64,000 bases of DNA from a bacterium D16-50 (GTDB lineage: Bacteria > Bacillota > Clostridia > Lachnospirales > Lachnospiraceae), in the NCBI GenBank assembly GCA_003612485.1, contig RAZA01000007.1, positions 62,001 through 126,000 of the forward strand. Direction: 5' to 3'. Shown one piece after another: positions 33,868 to 42,961 of the stretch; position 1 is the first letter of the stretch, and the number at the start of each line of letters is the position of its first letter. The notes beneath the pieces were generated by a model. It saw nothing but the letters and a program-made list of their open reading frames with translations. It did no database searches and was not told the DNA's origin. The translations under genes and the position numbers were made by a program.

Positions 33868-34941
33868 TTAAAGCATTTTCGCGGTGATAAACGGGTTTTC
33901 GTTGTTCGGCATACAGAGAGGCGCGGAGCTCAGGATCAGCTCGCGGACGTTGTGCTTCGCGTCGCTGAGGTACTTCGGCACGTCCACGCCGGTGTAGGTG
34001 TGGAACTCGCCGTCGGACTGCTCCACCTGAGTGATCGCTCCGTACACGGTGCGCCCGGCGTTCGGTGCGCCCGCTGCGATCATGCCCGCAGGAATAAAGG
34101 GCTTGACGGATCCGTCCACTTCGGTGTAGGTGTCCTCATAGCTCAGGAAGTCGATCATGCGGCCCTTGACATTGAGGCGGGCGATCTTGGTCGCGCCGGA
34201 GGGAAGGACGGCAGGATCCACGCCGCCGATCTGATAGTTGCGGTTGTCCAGCAGGCGCAGGATCCACTCATTCGCGAGGATCACGTCTGCGACGTCGGGA
34301 GCCACCAGCACCTCGGTGAAGGCGAGCCCGCGGGACGTCAGCATGTAGCCCATGGCTGCCACGTCTGCGAGGAAACGCTTCCCGCTCGCCTCTGTGGTGT
34401 CCAGAGTGGCGGCCGGGGTGTAGATCGCCGGGTTTTTCTCGCCGTCGTAGTACCGCACCTCTTTTTCCTCGAAGTTGTGCAGGTCGTCCACATACTCGTC
34501 CATGACGCAGCCGTTTGTGAAAATCACCTCGGACGCCATGGCCTCCTTGCGGCGCATGTTCATGGCGCGGAGCTCGTCGAGGTCGCCCAGCATAATGACG
34601 CCCTGCCGCTGCTGCGGTGTCAGCTTGGTGTAGAGAGCCTCGCCGAAGCCGCGCTTTTTCAGGTCGTCAATGGTGAGCGGGCGCTTCGGCGCGATATAGG
34701 AAGGCGTGAAGCGCTTCATGGTGTAGCCGTCGCGCAGGATCGTGATCCCGCCCTTGCGGGGAGCGACGAACGGCGCCGCCTTCTTGGAGCCCTTCTTGTA
34801 TTCCACCAGCACGTCGTCGGTGGCGAAAATGTCGGTCGCTGCGTTCGTGGGGAAGTAGCGATCCAGCAGGAAGGTGTGAAGGGGCGGGAGCTGCTGCACG
34901 GAGGCAAGCAGGTGGTGGGTGTCGTAGTAATTAAAAGCCAT
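33868..34941 (-). CDS. Major capsid protein, lambda gpE family
   Basis: This 357-aa protein has FLLDRYFPTNAATDIFATDD, VLVEYKKGSKKAAPFVAPRK and KRFTPSYIAPKRPLTIDDLK, typical for phage major capsid protein E. The C-terminal half contains PNAGRTVYGAITQVEQSDGE, also usual. Length matches the family (~340). It follows a gpD-like decoration gene, as in lambda. Confidence 0.95.
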   Translation of the reverse strand: MAFNYYDTHHLLASVQQLPPLHTFLLDRYFPTNAATDIFATDDVLVEYKKGSKKAAPFVAPRKGGITILRDGYTMKRFTPSYIAPKRPLTIDDLKKRGFGEALYTKLTPQQRQGVIMLGDLDELRAMNMRRKEAMASEVIFTNGCVMDEYVDDLHNFEEKEVRYYDGEKNPAIYTPAATLDTTEASGKRFLADVAAMGYMLTSRGLAFTEVLVAPDVADVILANEWILRLLDNRNYQIGGVDPAVLPSGATKIARLNVKGRMIDFLSYEDTYTEVDGSVKPFIPAGMIAAGAPNAGRTVYGAITQVEQSDGEFHTYTGVDVPKYLSDAKHNVRELILSSAPLCMPNNENPFITAKML

Positions 34942-34957
34942 TTTTCTGTCCTCCTTC

Positions 34958-35374
34958 TTAGATTTCCACGGCCTCAGAGGTCAGGATCCCCGCGACGCGG
35001 AGCGCTTCTCTGTCTGCTGCCGTGATTGTGTAGCCCTCGGCCACGATCAGCCGGTTGGTGTTGAAATGTCCGGTGCGGTACGCGATACCGGGCACCGTTT
35101 CGGGATCGGCCGCCGCCGCTTCGCCCTCTGCCTGAACTTCGGCAGCAGGCGCTCCGGTGTCCACCGGCTCCGCGAGTACGGCGTTTGCCTTCCCGGTGGT
35201 TGCTGTGTCGATCATTTCCATGGTGCCGTCGGTTTTCAGTGCCAGCAGGGTGCCACGTTCGAGGATCCCCTGCCCGGCCACCAGCTGCACGCTGAACACG
35301 TCCGTGGGCGGGTAGCTGTCGGCGATCAGGTTATCGAAGCCCACGCCGCCGAGGTTTTCGTCGAGTCTGCTCAT
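34958..35374 (-). CDS. Capsid decoration protein, gpD-like
   Basis: This 138-aa protein has DVFSVQLVAGQGILERGTLL and KANAVLAEPVDTGAPAAEVQ, then IAYRTGHFNTNRLIVAEGYT and ALRVAGILTSEAVEI, matching head decoration proteins of the lambda D type, which stabilise the shell. Its start is one base off the protease stop (overlap ATGA type). Confidence 0.88.
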   Translation of the reverse strand: MSRLDENLGGVGFDNLIADSYPPTDVFSVQLVAGQGILERGTLLALKTDGTMEMIDTATTGKANAVLAEPVDTGAPAAEVQAEGEAAAADPETVPGIAYRTGHFNTNRLIVAEGYTITAADREALRVAGILTSEAVEI

Positions 35375-36627
35375 TAGTTCATACCTCCTTTGGTCTGGTT
35401 GTAGGCGTTCACTACCGCCTGAATGTCTGCTGCGTCCTGTTCTTCCTGATTGACGCCCGCGCCTCCGTTGGGAGCTGCGCCCACGTCACCGACGCCAGAG
35501 GCCGCGCCGTCCTTCTCGTAGTTCGCGAGGAAGGTCTGGCCGGACGCTGCGCTCTGCTGCATAACGCGGAAGCAGAGCTCCTGAGCGGTGCAGGGGTTGT
35601 CTCCGTACTTTGCGTCGTGGACGAGCTGCGGATCGGGGATAGAGGCCGCGATCGAGTCAATGTCCGCGAGGCGTTTCCGTTCGGCCGTCACCGCGTCAGC
35701 ACTTGCCTGAGCCTGCGCCGCGTTCGTTGCGGCCTGCTCGATCTGGCTCACCAGATCAGGCTCCTGAGCTTTCAGTTCTTCGAGTGTCATGTGGTTTTTA
35801 CCTCCTTCTGTTTTTGCCGCCTGATTGGTCGGCCTTATATTTGCTGCCGGTCTTGCGGCCGGTTTAGCACTTTGTCGGATCGGGATCGTGCCCGGTATAT
35901 GCCGGAACCCCTCGACGTTGTGGCCTATGCCGTTGACGTAGAGGACTTTCCGGTCGTGGCTCATGCTCATGTCGGGATCTTCCTCGTCCTCCAGCAGATT
36001 GTCGGCGAAGCCCTTCTCCAGAGCCTCCCGGCCGGTGAGCCACGTCTCCTTTGTCATCATGCCGCGCAGGGTGTCCACCGCGATCCCGGTCTTGGCGTTG
36101 TAGATTTCAGCCACGGCCCGCTCGCTGGCGTCCATTCCCTTCATAAGCTGTTTCATGTCCTGAATGTTCAGCGCGTCCCAGAGAAAAACGCTGACGCCGT
36201 GGATCATTACAAGCGATCCGGGGTACACGGTCACGGTGTCACCGGCGCACATAATCACGCTGGCCGCGCTGGCCGCGATCCCTTCCACGACGACGTTCAC
36301 CTCGCCGCTGAGAGCTTTCAGGGCGTTGTGGATTGCGATCCCGGTGTACAGATCCCCGCCGCAGCTGTTCAGCTTGACGGTGATGTGCCCCTTGTCCTTG
36401 ACTGCTGCCAGATCCTCCATGAAGCCCTCCGGCGTGATGTAGAGTCCGGGCTCAGGTTCGCCCGTCCACCAGTCAGTCGGCTGGCGGCTCATTACGTCGC
36501 CGTAGAGAGTGATCTCGGCCTCGTCGTCTCCGACGGTCGCCACGTTCCAGAACTTCGTCGCCGTGGCGGTTGGTGCTGCTGCCGGTGCCGGGGCGGGCCC
36601 CATGCGCAGCCTGCTATTGTGTTTCAT
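35374..36627 (-). CDS. ClpP-like capsid maturation protease with scaffold tail
   Basis: This 417-aa protein has a Clp-protease domain in residues ~25-230: VKLNSCGGDLYTGIAIHNAL, VEGIAASAASVIMCAGDTVT (nucleophile Ser) and YPGSLVMIHGVSVFLW (His). The C-terminal part is helical and charged (MTLEELKAQEPDLVSQIEQA), with a ribosome binding site-like GGAGG before that internal Met. It could therefore also be made as a separate scaffold, as with lambda C/Nu3. It overlaps the portal gene end by 14 bases. Confidence 0.92.
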   Translation of the reverse strand: MKHNSRLRMGPAPAPAAAPTATATKFWNVATVGDDEAEITLYGDVMSRQPTDWWTGEPEPGLYITPEGFMEDLAAVKDKGHITVKLNSCGGDLYTGIAIHNALKALSGEVNVVVEGIAASAASVIMCAGDTVTVYPGSLVMIHGVSVFLWDALNIQDMKQLMKGMDASERAVAEIYNAKTGIAVDTLRGMMTKETWLTGREALEKGFADNLLEDEEDPDMSMSHDRKVLYVNGIGHNVEGFRHIPGTIPIRQSAKPAARPAANIRPTNQAAKTEGGKNHMTLEELKAQEPDLVSQIEQAATNAAQAQASADAVTAERKRLADIDSIAASIPDPQLVHDAKYGDNPCTAQELCFRVMQQSAASGQTFLANYEKDGAASGVGDVGAAPNGGAGVNQEEQDAADIQAVVNAYNQTKGGMN

Positions 36628-38347
36628 TGGCTTGCCCTCCTTGTACGGATTGTTTGATCTGCTCCGCGATAATGAGATTACGGAGCGCCTCAGAGCCCCG
36701 CCTGCGTGCTGTTTCCGGGTTGTGCGGGTTGTTGTCCCCCTTTTCCGGTTCGTCACCTTCCTGCGGCTCCTGAGTGCCTTCCTGAGCCCCTCCAGCGCCT
36801 CCGCTCTGGTGCGGATCCGGCGTCTGCCCGTCGAGCTTTTCGTTTTCGCGTTTCAGCCGCTCCACGTTGCTGTCCCATTGGCCGCCGTTGAGCCGGATCG
36901 TGCTCTGTTCGTGAGTGGAAAAACCTTCGCTGCACGCGAGGATCTCCGCGGTGATTTCTTTCACCGGATCGAGCTGTCCCTGAGACGGGCCCAGCCATTC
37001 GCTGCCGAGGTATGCGGCATGGATCGCCGGATTGTCGAAAAAGCCCGGCGCATAGATACGGCCGCGGGCCACCGCTTCGCTCATCCAGATTTCATAGAGC
37101 GGGCGGCAGAAGTCGTCGGCCAGCCACTCCCGGCGCATTTTGAACGCCTTCCACGCTTCCAGCAGGGCCGCGCGGCTTGCGCTGTACGAGGCGTTGAACT
37201 TTTTCAGCAGCAGATCGGCCGGTATTTCCAGAGCCGCGCCCACCTGTGCGCTGATCGCCTCCGCGAACTTGTCGAAGCTCCCGTTCGGGTGCTTTGGTTC
37301 AGCGAAAACGACGTCCTCGCCGGGATCCATAATATTGACTTGTCCCGGCCCCATGTTGTAGTCGTTCGGGTTTCTCGGCTCGTGTTCCGCTTCCTCGTTC
37401 AGCTCATTGAACGGCATTTCCTCCTTTGACGCCTCCGTCTTTATGAAGGCAGTAAAAAAGGACTCGATCACCGCAGCCATGAGCTCGGACTCTGTGTAGC
37501 GCCTGAGCTGGAGCAGCGGCTCGATCACCTGCGCGAGATAGCTCACGCCACGGTACTGATCCGGGCGCTCCGTGTCAATGACGTGCAGCACGTTGGGGAG
37601 TCCGGTGTGTTCCTGATATGCCAGAACGCGGGCCCACTCCGTCCTCAGCGGTGCGCCGAGCTCGAAGGGGTATGTGCTGCGGATATGGTAGGCCACCACC
37701 ATGCCGTCCTTGTCTACCTCCACGCCGTCGTATATGGTGTTCCCGGTGTCCGGGTTCTTCCCGGTGGTGTATAACAGAGACGTGCCGAGGCCGGAGCCGG
37801 TCGGTGTTGCGATCCGGTCGGCTTCGATCAGGTGTACCCGCAGGGAGTAGGGGAGCAGCCGCGTGGTTTTGCGCTGCTTCACTATGCCGATACAATCACC
37901 GGAGAGCAGCCACGACACGAGCGCGAGCTGCTGGAGCCCGTAGAAGTTGTTCATGCCGGTGGCGTCGCAGGCCCTTTTATCGGACGCCCAGAGGGAGAAC
38001 TCCCGCTCGGTGTCTTTCTGCCACTTTTCTGCCTGATCCGGCGTGAGTCCCAGCACTTCCCGGTCGATCCGGCTCTTTAGCCGGAGGCCGACGCCCACAA
38101 CATTTGTGCGGTTGGTCTTGATCGCTGAGGTCGCCACGGGTGCGGCCATGTATAACATGCGGGCCCGCTGCCTCATGGTGAAGTTGTGGAAGTCTATGTC
38201 CTCATGTGCGGAGCCGCTGGGAGCGTTGAAGCCTTTCACGGCCCGCTTGTTCCAGCTGGCCCCTGCTTCGCCGTAGCCTTTGTTTTTTGGGCGTATGGTT
38301 TCCGGCAGGTAGAGGCCCGTCTTTTTGTCGTACCTCGTTTTCCTCAC
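36614..38347 (-). CDS. Portal protein, lambda gpB family
   Basis: This 577-aa portal protein has AAPVATSAIKTNRTNVVGVG, LVSWLLSGDCIGIVKQRKTT, RVHLIEADRIATPTGSG and DQYRGVSYLAQVIEPLLQLR, typical of lambda-family portals. The C-terminal part is charged and low in complexity. The GTG at 38347 lies right against the AGGAGG run, so the true start could differ by a few codons. Confidence 0.93.
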   Translation of the reverse strand: MRKTRYDKKTGLYLPETIRPKNKGYGEAGASWNKRAVKGFNAPSGSAHEDIDFHNFTMRQRARMLYMAAPVATSAIKTNRTNVVGVGLRLKSRIDREVLGLTPDQAEKWQKDTEREFSLWASDKRACDATGMNNFYGLQQLALVSWLLSGDCIGIVKQRKTTRLLPYSLRVHLIEADRIATPTGSGLGTSLLYTTGKNPDTGNTIYDGVEVDKDGMVVAYHIRSTYPFELGAPLRTEWARVLAYQEHTGLPNVLHVIDTERPDQYRGVSYLAQVIEPLLQLRRYTESELMAAVIESFFTAFIKTEASKEEMPFNELNEEAEHEPRNPNDYNMGPGQVNIMDPGEDVVFAEPKHPNGSFDKFAEAISAQVGAALEIPADLLLKKFNASYSASRAALLEAWKAFKMRREWLADDFCRPLYEIWMSEAVARGRIYAPGFFDNPAIHAAYLGSEWLGPSQGQLDPVKEITAEILACSEGFSTHEQSTIRLNGGQWDSNVERLKRENEKLDGQTPDPHQSGGAGGAQEGTQEPQEGDEPEKGDNNPHNPETARRRGSEALRNLIIAEQIKQSVQGGQANETQ

Positions 38348-38367
38348 CTCCTTGTCTGAAATGAAAA

Positions 38368-38420
38368 ACGGCAGCGCCGGGGGAGTAAAGGAGCGAAACC
38401 TGCCCTCCGGGCGTTGCCGT
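38368..38420 (-). terminator. Hairpin before the portal gene, attenuator-like
   Basis: On the minus strand ACGGCAACGCCCGG pairs imperfectly with CCGGCGCTGCCGT and is followed by TTTTC. It lies between the DUF6148-like gene and the portal gene and may reduce read-through within the structural operon. Confidence 0.6.
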
Positions 38421-38450
38421 AGTAAAGCCGGGAATCCCGGCGTTTACCCG

Positions 38451-38726
38451 TTACCAGTCGCGGGGGACTGCTCCCACCGCACGGCGGGGCGTTCTTCCCG
38501 CCAGTTCTGCCTCCAGTTCCTCGATCCGCTTCCTGAGCCGGTCGATCTCGGCCTGAATAGCGGTGAGTGGTGTCTGGTATCTTTGCAAATTTCTGGATCC
38601 GATCGCGTAGAGCTGCACGCCGTCCTTGCTGAGCATTTCCTGCTCGCGGGCCAGATAGAGATCCAGCCGGGTGCGTGCTCTTTCCAGCTCTGCACGCACG
38701 ACTTCCTTCGATTGTCGTCTTGTCAT
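38451..38726 (-). CDS. Small head protein, gpW/DUF6148-like
   Basis: This 91-aa helical protein has AELERARTRLDLYLAREQEM and YQTPLTAIQAEIDRLRKRIE. The place between terminase and portal is that of lambda gpW, and the text resembles DUF6148 proteins. It would act as head-tail adaptor. Confidence 0.65.
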   Translation of the reverse strand: MTRRQSKEVVRAELERARTRLDLYLAREQEMLSKDGVQLYAIGSRNLQRYQTPLTAIQAEIDRLRKRIEELEAELAGRTPRRAVGAVPRDW

Positions 38727-38738
38727 GTGTCTGCCTCC

Positions 38739-40679
38739 TTACCAGTCGTCGTTGTAAAGGTTGGCCGCATTGTTCCGGCGCGGCCGCTGCTGTGCTGCAG
38801 GTTTCTTCGGTGCCTTTTTTGCGGGCAGGCTTTTGAGCCTTTTCTCCACCGCCTGCATGTCTGGGTTTATGATCTTGAAGCCTCCCAGCGCATAGTTGCG
38901 GCAGTCGAGGGCCTCGTTTCTCTCGTGTCCGGGGAGCTTAACCCACGTCCAGCGGTTGCCCCGCTTTGTCTGGGTGAGCTCCAGCTTCTCGGACAGCAGG
39001 CCGCTGAAATAATAAGAGTCGTACCCGTAGGACTCGCCGAGGGGAAAATGGCAATATTTCGGCCCAGCTTCCTGCACCAGCACGCTTGACATTATGAGCT
39101 CTTTCCCGGCGTCTACGCCCAGAGTATAGAGCCAGCACTTGCCGATCGTCTGCCCGTTTATCACGATTTTTACCTGAGAGGGAGGCGTCACGAAGGGGAT
39201 CCCCTCGCCGTTGCCGCCCTTGATAGCAAAAACGCGCTTATTTTTCCGGGCCCGGCAGCGAAGGTACACCTCTTGCGTGTAGTGGCCGCCGGAGTCCACG
39301 CAGGTGATCGAGATCCTGAGCCCGCGCTGGCTGTCCTTGAAGTGGTAGACATGCTCGATCACGTCGTCGAGCCGCTCCCACACTTCGTCGGTGTCCGGCT
39401 TCCCCATGATGTAGCCCTTTTTTATTCCCCACGTTTCGCCGTAGTGGCCGTGGCCCACGACTTCATACTCCAGCCGGTTGTCCTGAGTGTCCACTCCGCA
39501 GGTGAGGACGAGAACGCCCTCCGGTACTTCCACCGGGGAGCCGTCGGCGTTGGTGCCGTAGTCCTCGCGGCGTGCCATCATGCCTTCCTCGTCCGGCACG
39601 TCTCCGCGATCCTCCCAGAGCTGGCCCAGCAGCGTGTTGTAAACGACTTTTAGCTTCTGAGGGTCGTCCAGCGCTTGCAGGAATTTGAGGCAGATTTTCT
39701 CCCACGGTGTCCACGGGGACGAGAAGGCGTTCAGCCAGAAGGAGCGCACGCCGGTGGCGTATGCGTCCGGGTTCTCCGCGATCCACTTCGCAGGCTGCCG
39801 CCTCATGGTTTCCTCTGTGCTGATACACCCACAATGAGGGCAGGCCCATGTGATCGGGCCGGTTATCTTGTAGACTTTCTTCCCGCGGATCCTCTTGTGG
39901 GTGTGCTCGAAGTGGATCCGGTCGAATATGATCTCGCCGTACTCTCCACACTCAGGGCACTGGTGGCACCAGCGCTCTTGCGTTCCCTGCTCGAAGCTGT
40001 CCGCGATATTGGACGAGCCCTTAATGGTCGGCGTTGATACCTCGACGGCCTTCGCATTGTAGAACGTGGTCTGTCTGGCCTCAGCCAGAGCCCACGGATC
40101 GCCCTCGGTTCCGGCGCTTATGGCCCAGCGGTCGCGCTCGTCGCCGATAATGTATCGGGCCGGAGTAGAGGCCAGAGCCGAGGCGCTGTTTGAGCCGGTG
40201 ATCGTCAGCATACCGCCGGGGAAGGACTTCTGGAGGATCGTGTTCCCTGAGTCCCTCGTCCTCACGTCCGAGACTTTGGCTTTCAGCACCTTGCTGTCCC
40301 GGATCATTGGAGCGATACGCAGCCGGGAGAACTTGCGGGCGTCGTCGAGCGAGGGCTGCACATATAGGATAGAGCCCGGATCTTGGTCTATGATATAGCC
40401 GATTATGTTCAGCTCAAGCTCAGACTTTCCCACCTGAGAGGCCGCCACCATGACGATTTTTTTCACCTTCGGATCGGTGAACGCTTCCATAGGCTCCCGG
40501 AGGTAGGGCGTGCGCGCCGTGCGCCACGGGCCTGCCTCTGCGGAGGTTTCCGGCGATAGGCGGCGGTGTCTATCGGCCCATTCTGCCACCGTCAGATCCT
40601 CCGGCGGCTTGAAGTTGCGGACGGCCGGGCCTATGGCCGCGTTTAGCTTCTTTGTGGCTCTTTTACTCGTCGCTTTCAT
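38739..40679 (-). CDS. Terminase large subunit, lambda gpA family
   Basis: This 646-aa ATPase/nuclease has TVAEWADRHRRLSPETSAEA, KKIVMVAASQVGKSELELNI (Walker A), GSILYVQPSLDDARKFSRLR and ASTPARYIIGDERDRWAIS in the ATPase half. A zinc-finger pair (HQCPECGEYGE, WACPHCGCIS) follows. The nuclease half has VLTCGVDTQDNRLEYEVVGH and CVDSGGHYTQEVYLRCR. Length is normal. It cuts and packages phage DNA. It overlaps the small subunit gene by 17 bases. Confidence 0.95.
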   Translation of the reverse strand: MKATSKRATKKLNAAIGPAVRNFKPPEDLTVAEWADRHRRLSPETSAEAGPWRTARTPYLREPMEAFTDPKVKKIVMVAASQVGKSELELNIIGYIIDQDPGSILYVQPSLDDARKFSRLRIAPMIRDSKVLKAKVSDVRTRDSGNTILQKSFPGGMLTITGSNSASALASTPARYIIGDERDRWAISAGTEGDPWALAEARQTTFYNAKAVEVSTPTIKGSSNIADSFEQGTQERWCHQCPECGEYGEIIFDRIHFEHTHKRIRGKKVYKITGPITWACPHCGCISTEETMRRQPAKWIAENPDAYATGVRSFWLNAFSSPWTPWEKICLKFLQALDDPQKLKVVYNTLLGQLWEDRGDVPDEEGMMARREDYGTNADGSPVEVPEGVLVLTCGVDTQDNRLEYEVVGHGHYGETWGIKKGYIMGKPDTDEVWERLDDVIEHVYHFKDSQRGLRISITCVDSGGHYTQEVYLRCRARKNKRVFAIKGGNGEGIPFVTPPSQVKIVINGQTIGKCWLYTLGVDAGKELIMSSVLVQEAGPKYCHFPLGESYGYDSYYFSGLLSEKLELTQTKRGNRWTWVKLPGHERNEALDCRNYALGGFKIINPDMQAVEKRLKSLPAKKAPKKPAAQQRPRRNNAANLYNDDW

Positions 40680-41238
40680 CTGCGAGCGCTTCGCTCCAGC
40701 CTTCGCGATCCCTTACCCGCCGCTTGTATGCTTCGGGATCGTATTGGTAGCCCGCGAGCTCGTTCAGGATCTTGTGGCACTCGGAGCGGATCAGAGCCGA
40801 GGCTTCGGCCGCGCTGGCTGCCTGAGATACGTCCATAGCCAGACGTCCGGGCAGCGCCATTATCATGCTGCGGACAGTGAACACGAGGTCGTTCGTCATG
40901 GCCTCCACGTCCTCGCTCCGGTGCATTTTCCCTTCCAGCTCTTTGAGCTGCATTTCTGCGATCTTGGCCTTGCTCTGTTTGAGGTCGGCCTCGGCCCGCA
41001 GCTTGTCGGCCTCAGCTTTCGCGGTGTCTGCGGTCTTGGCTTCCTTGCCGTTGGCCTTTTCCCGCAGGTGCTTTATGTACGCCTTAACCGTCGGCAGCAG
41101 GTCGAATTTATACGGACGGGTGGACGCCGCAGGGAGCACGCCGGACTTTGCGAGCTGCTGCACCCGGCGCTCGTCGAGGTCGAAAAGTTTCGCGATAATG
41201 GCCGTCGTTTGCAGGTTTTGTTTCGGCGCGTCTGCCAT
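40663..41238 (-). CDS. Terminase small subunit, Nu1-like
   Basis: This 191-aa protein has an N-terminal winged-helix-like region (IIAKLFDLDERRVQQLAKSG, YKFDLLPTVKAYIKHLREKA), as in Nu1-type packaging proteins that bind the cos/pac site. A coiled coil (AEADKLRAEADLKQSKAKIA) follows. ATG 41238 with AAGGAGG upstream is preferred. The 291 bases to its right (41239-41529) contain no gene; a cos or pac site may be there but is not visible by eye. Confidence 0.82.
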   Translation of the reverse strand: MADAPKQNLQTTAIIAKLFDLDERRVQQLAKSGVLPAASTRPYKFDLLPTVKAYIKHLREKANGKEAKTADTAKAEADKLRAEADLKQSKAKIAEMQLKELEGKMHRSEDVEAMTNDLVFTVRSMIMALPGRLAMDVSQAASAAEASALIRSECHKILNELAGYQYDPEAYKRRVRDREGWSEALADESDE

Positions 41239-41529
41239 GGCTTCCACCTCCTTTCCGGTGTCCAAGCGAAACGAAACGCCCTAAAAAAATTTTTTGGAGT
41301 CTGCGCGGCTTTTGGGCTCGCGAGCACCGCAGGGCTTTTGCGGGCTTCACAGTACCTTGCGCGGCTGCTCGGCGCGGGCTCGTTTGCCCCTTGGCCTTGT
41401 GTGCCCCGTGGTGGCCTCTGTGTGGCCCTCTGGCGGCCTTTGTGGCCGGTGGTGTGGTCTTGCTTGCCCTCGGCCCTTGGTGCCCGTGTGTGGGGCTCTG
41501 GCGGGCTTGTGCGGGGTGGCCTTGGCGGG

Positions 41530-42222
41530 CTATCTCATGGCCCGCTCTATGTGGTGGTTGAAGCGCTCGCCCAGCTTGGTGTTGATTGTCTGCTCGATTG
41601 TCTCGCGGGCTCTGCCGTCTATCATTTGAGGCACGGACAGAGTGCGCACGGCCTCGATCGGCTGGCGGTCGTCCCCGCTCTTTTGGTAGGGCAGCACGAC
41701 GCCACCGCGCCCAGCGGTCAGGAATGTGTCGCTGCTCATGGCTGAGCGCTGGCCCTTAATGATTGTCGCCTTTACGGTGTAGGGCTTCGGCGGCCGTACC
41801 ATAGCCACGGGGGATCCTGCGGCTATAAGCTGGCCGGGGATCCGGATCGGGTTCTTCTGCTTGGTTGTGGGTGCCTGCTTCGGGCTCATTTTGAAGTGAA
41901 GCGGCGTCAGGGTTCTGCCCTTATACTCCAGCGTTGCCCCGTCCACGGATATGCCCGCGACTCTGATCGAGGTATGCCCGCGGCTCGGCCGTTTGGCTGC
42001 TTCCTTTATGGCGGCAGCGTCCACACCGTAGTGCTCGCGGATCCCCTTTGATACCCAGCCGGGCCCTCTGGTTGCGAAGTCCGACACGGTGCGCTTGATT
42101 GCCACCTCGCCGCCGTCCCGTAGCTTCTGGAGCTTTTTCACAATGTCGCCCGCTCCAGAATGGGACACGGTAAAGCCGCCCCTTGTGTGCCGGGCCGGGC
42201 CCGTGTTGAATAGGTCACTCAT
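41530..42222 (-). CDS. Minor tail protein Z-like
   Basis: This 230-aa protein has the N part FTVSHSGAGDIVKKLQKLRD and VAIKRTVSDFATRGPGWVSK, and the C part PYQKSGDDRQPIEAVRTLSV, SVPQMIDGRARETIEQTINT. It resembles prophage minor tail protein Z / HK97 gp10-like proteins. It is unusual that it lies upstream of the terminase genes and not among tail genes. Confidence 0.65.
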   Translation of the reverse strand: MSDLFNTGPARHTRGGFTVSHSGAGDIVKKLQKLRDGGEVAIKRTVSDFATRGPGWVSKGIREHYGVDAAAIKEAAKRPSRGHTSIRVAGISVDGATLEYKGRTLTPLHFKMSPKQAPTTKQKNPIRIPGQLIAAGSPVAMVRPPKPYTVKATIIKGQRSAMSSDTFLTAGRGGVVLPYQKSGDDRQPIEAVRTLSVPQMIDGRARETIEQTINTKLGERFNHHIERAMR

Positions 42223-42251
42223 GGTGCCCGCCTCCTTTCCGGTGCATGTGA

Positions 42252-42290
42252 AAAGCCGCCCAGAGGCGTGAGTGCTCTCCAGACGGCTTT
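42252..42290 (-). terminator. Second hairpin in the 42223-42445 gap
   Basis: AAAGCCG and CGGCTTT arms, with inner AGAG/CTCT pairs, are followed on the minus strand by a short T run. With the terminator at 42402-42447 it helps separate early from late transcription. Confidence 0.55.
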
Positions 42291-42318
42291 CGCTATTGTA
42301 TAGGGTAGCACTTTGGGT

Positions 42319-42365
42319 TTATCCCTTTCAATCCCCTTTTATCCCTTTTTATCCCTTTTTGTCCC
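42319..42365. promoter_or_regulatory. Iterated ATCCCTTTT motif upstream of late genes
   Basis: The motif ATCCC(T/C)TTT occurs about four times at 10-12 base steps between two hairpins, 97 bases upstream of the first late gene. Helically phased repeats just after the sigma-like regulator gene could be the late-promoter activation site. No clear -10 was identified. Confidence 0.4.
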
Positions 42366-42401
42366 CCCGGCCTTTCCACAATGCCGCCGGGTGATGTGCA
42401 T

Positions 42402-42447
42402 AAAAAGGCCCGCCTCCGGCCGTTTGGTGGCTTTTGGCGGGCTTTTT
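42402..42447 (-). terminator. Terminator after the late regulator gene
   Basis: AAAAAGG-CCCGCC and GGCGGG-CTTTTT arms form a long stem with T runs on both strands. It overlaps the last bases of the sigma-like gene, so it should end the early operon. Confidence 0.85.
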
Positions 42448-42940
42448 ACTCGCTTTCTTTTGTCTGGGCGTATATCTTCGCCAGAGCTTGCAGGGCAGAG
42501 CCGTGGAGCTTGAATGTCCTTTTGAGGTACTTGTCGGCCTTCTCGGCGTAGTCTGCTTCTCCACTAAATAGGGCCGCGCATATCGGCCACCATTTCACAT
42601 GGTCGAGGTAGTGCATTTCTATGACGGTCTGCTCGTCCGGCCGTTCCATTTGCTCGATCATGCCCTCCAGTTCTTTGCGCTCTGCGGCTTCGTCTGCGAT
42701 CATGTCCCGGATCGCCTGCTGGAGCTCCAGCTTTTTGAGGACTTGCCGCTCGGTCTTGCTGGAGCCGTCGCCGCCCCCGCTCGGTTCCTCCGATAGGTTC
42801 GGGCTCGAAGGTGCGCCCATGACGGACTCCAGATACTCCAGCCGCTCGATCTGGTTGTCGATCCGGCGCTGGAAGGCCGCGTAGTGCTCCAGTTTTTGCT
42901 TGATCGCGTCGGTTTCCTTTGGCTTTTTGGTCTGGCTCAT
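42446..42940 (-). CDS. Sigma-70 region 4-like late transcription regulator
   Basis: In this 164-aa protein the C-terminal part has DEQTVIEMHYLDHVKWWPIC, a sigma-70 region 4-type helix-turn-helix as in ArpU/DUF1492 phage regulators. The N-terminal part is coiled coil (KLEHYAAFQRRIDNQIERLE). It is the last gene of the early operon, before a strong terminator and the late genes. It probably turns on the late promoter. Confidence 0.75.
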   Translation of the reverse strand: MSQTKKPKETDAIKQKLEHYAAFQRRIDNQIERLEYLESVMGAPSSPNLSEEPSGGGDGSSKTERQVLKKLELQQAIRDMIADEAAERKELEGMIEQMERPDEQTVIEMHYLDHVKWWPICAALFSGEADYAEKADKYLKRTFKLHGSALQALAKIYAQTKESE

Positions 42941-42961
42941 GGGCTCGCCTCCTTTCTGCTG

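Noticed and set aside
33379..35025. Plus-strand open frame of 548 codons opposite the capsid genes, and other long plus-strand frames (30870-32078, 40510-41745)
   Set aside because: They are antisense shadows of well-recognised minus-strand genes in GC-rich DNA, without family motifs or ribosome binding sites.
41239..41529. A gene in the 291-base gap between the terminase small subunit and the tail Z-like gene
   Set aside because: Frames here are low-complexity (Leu/Cys/Gly/Trp-rich) and without a ribosome binding site on the operon strand. A packaging site is more likely but not visible.
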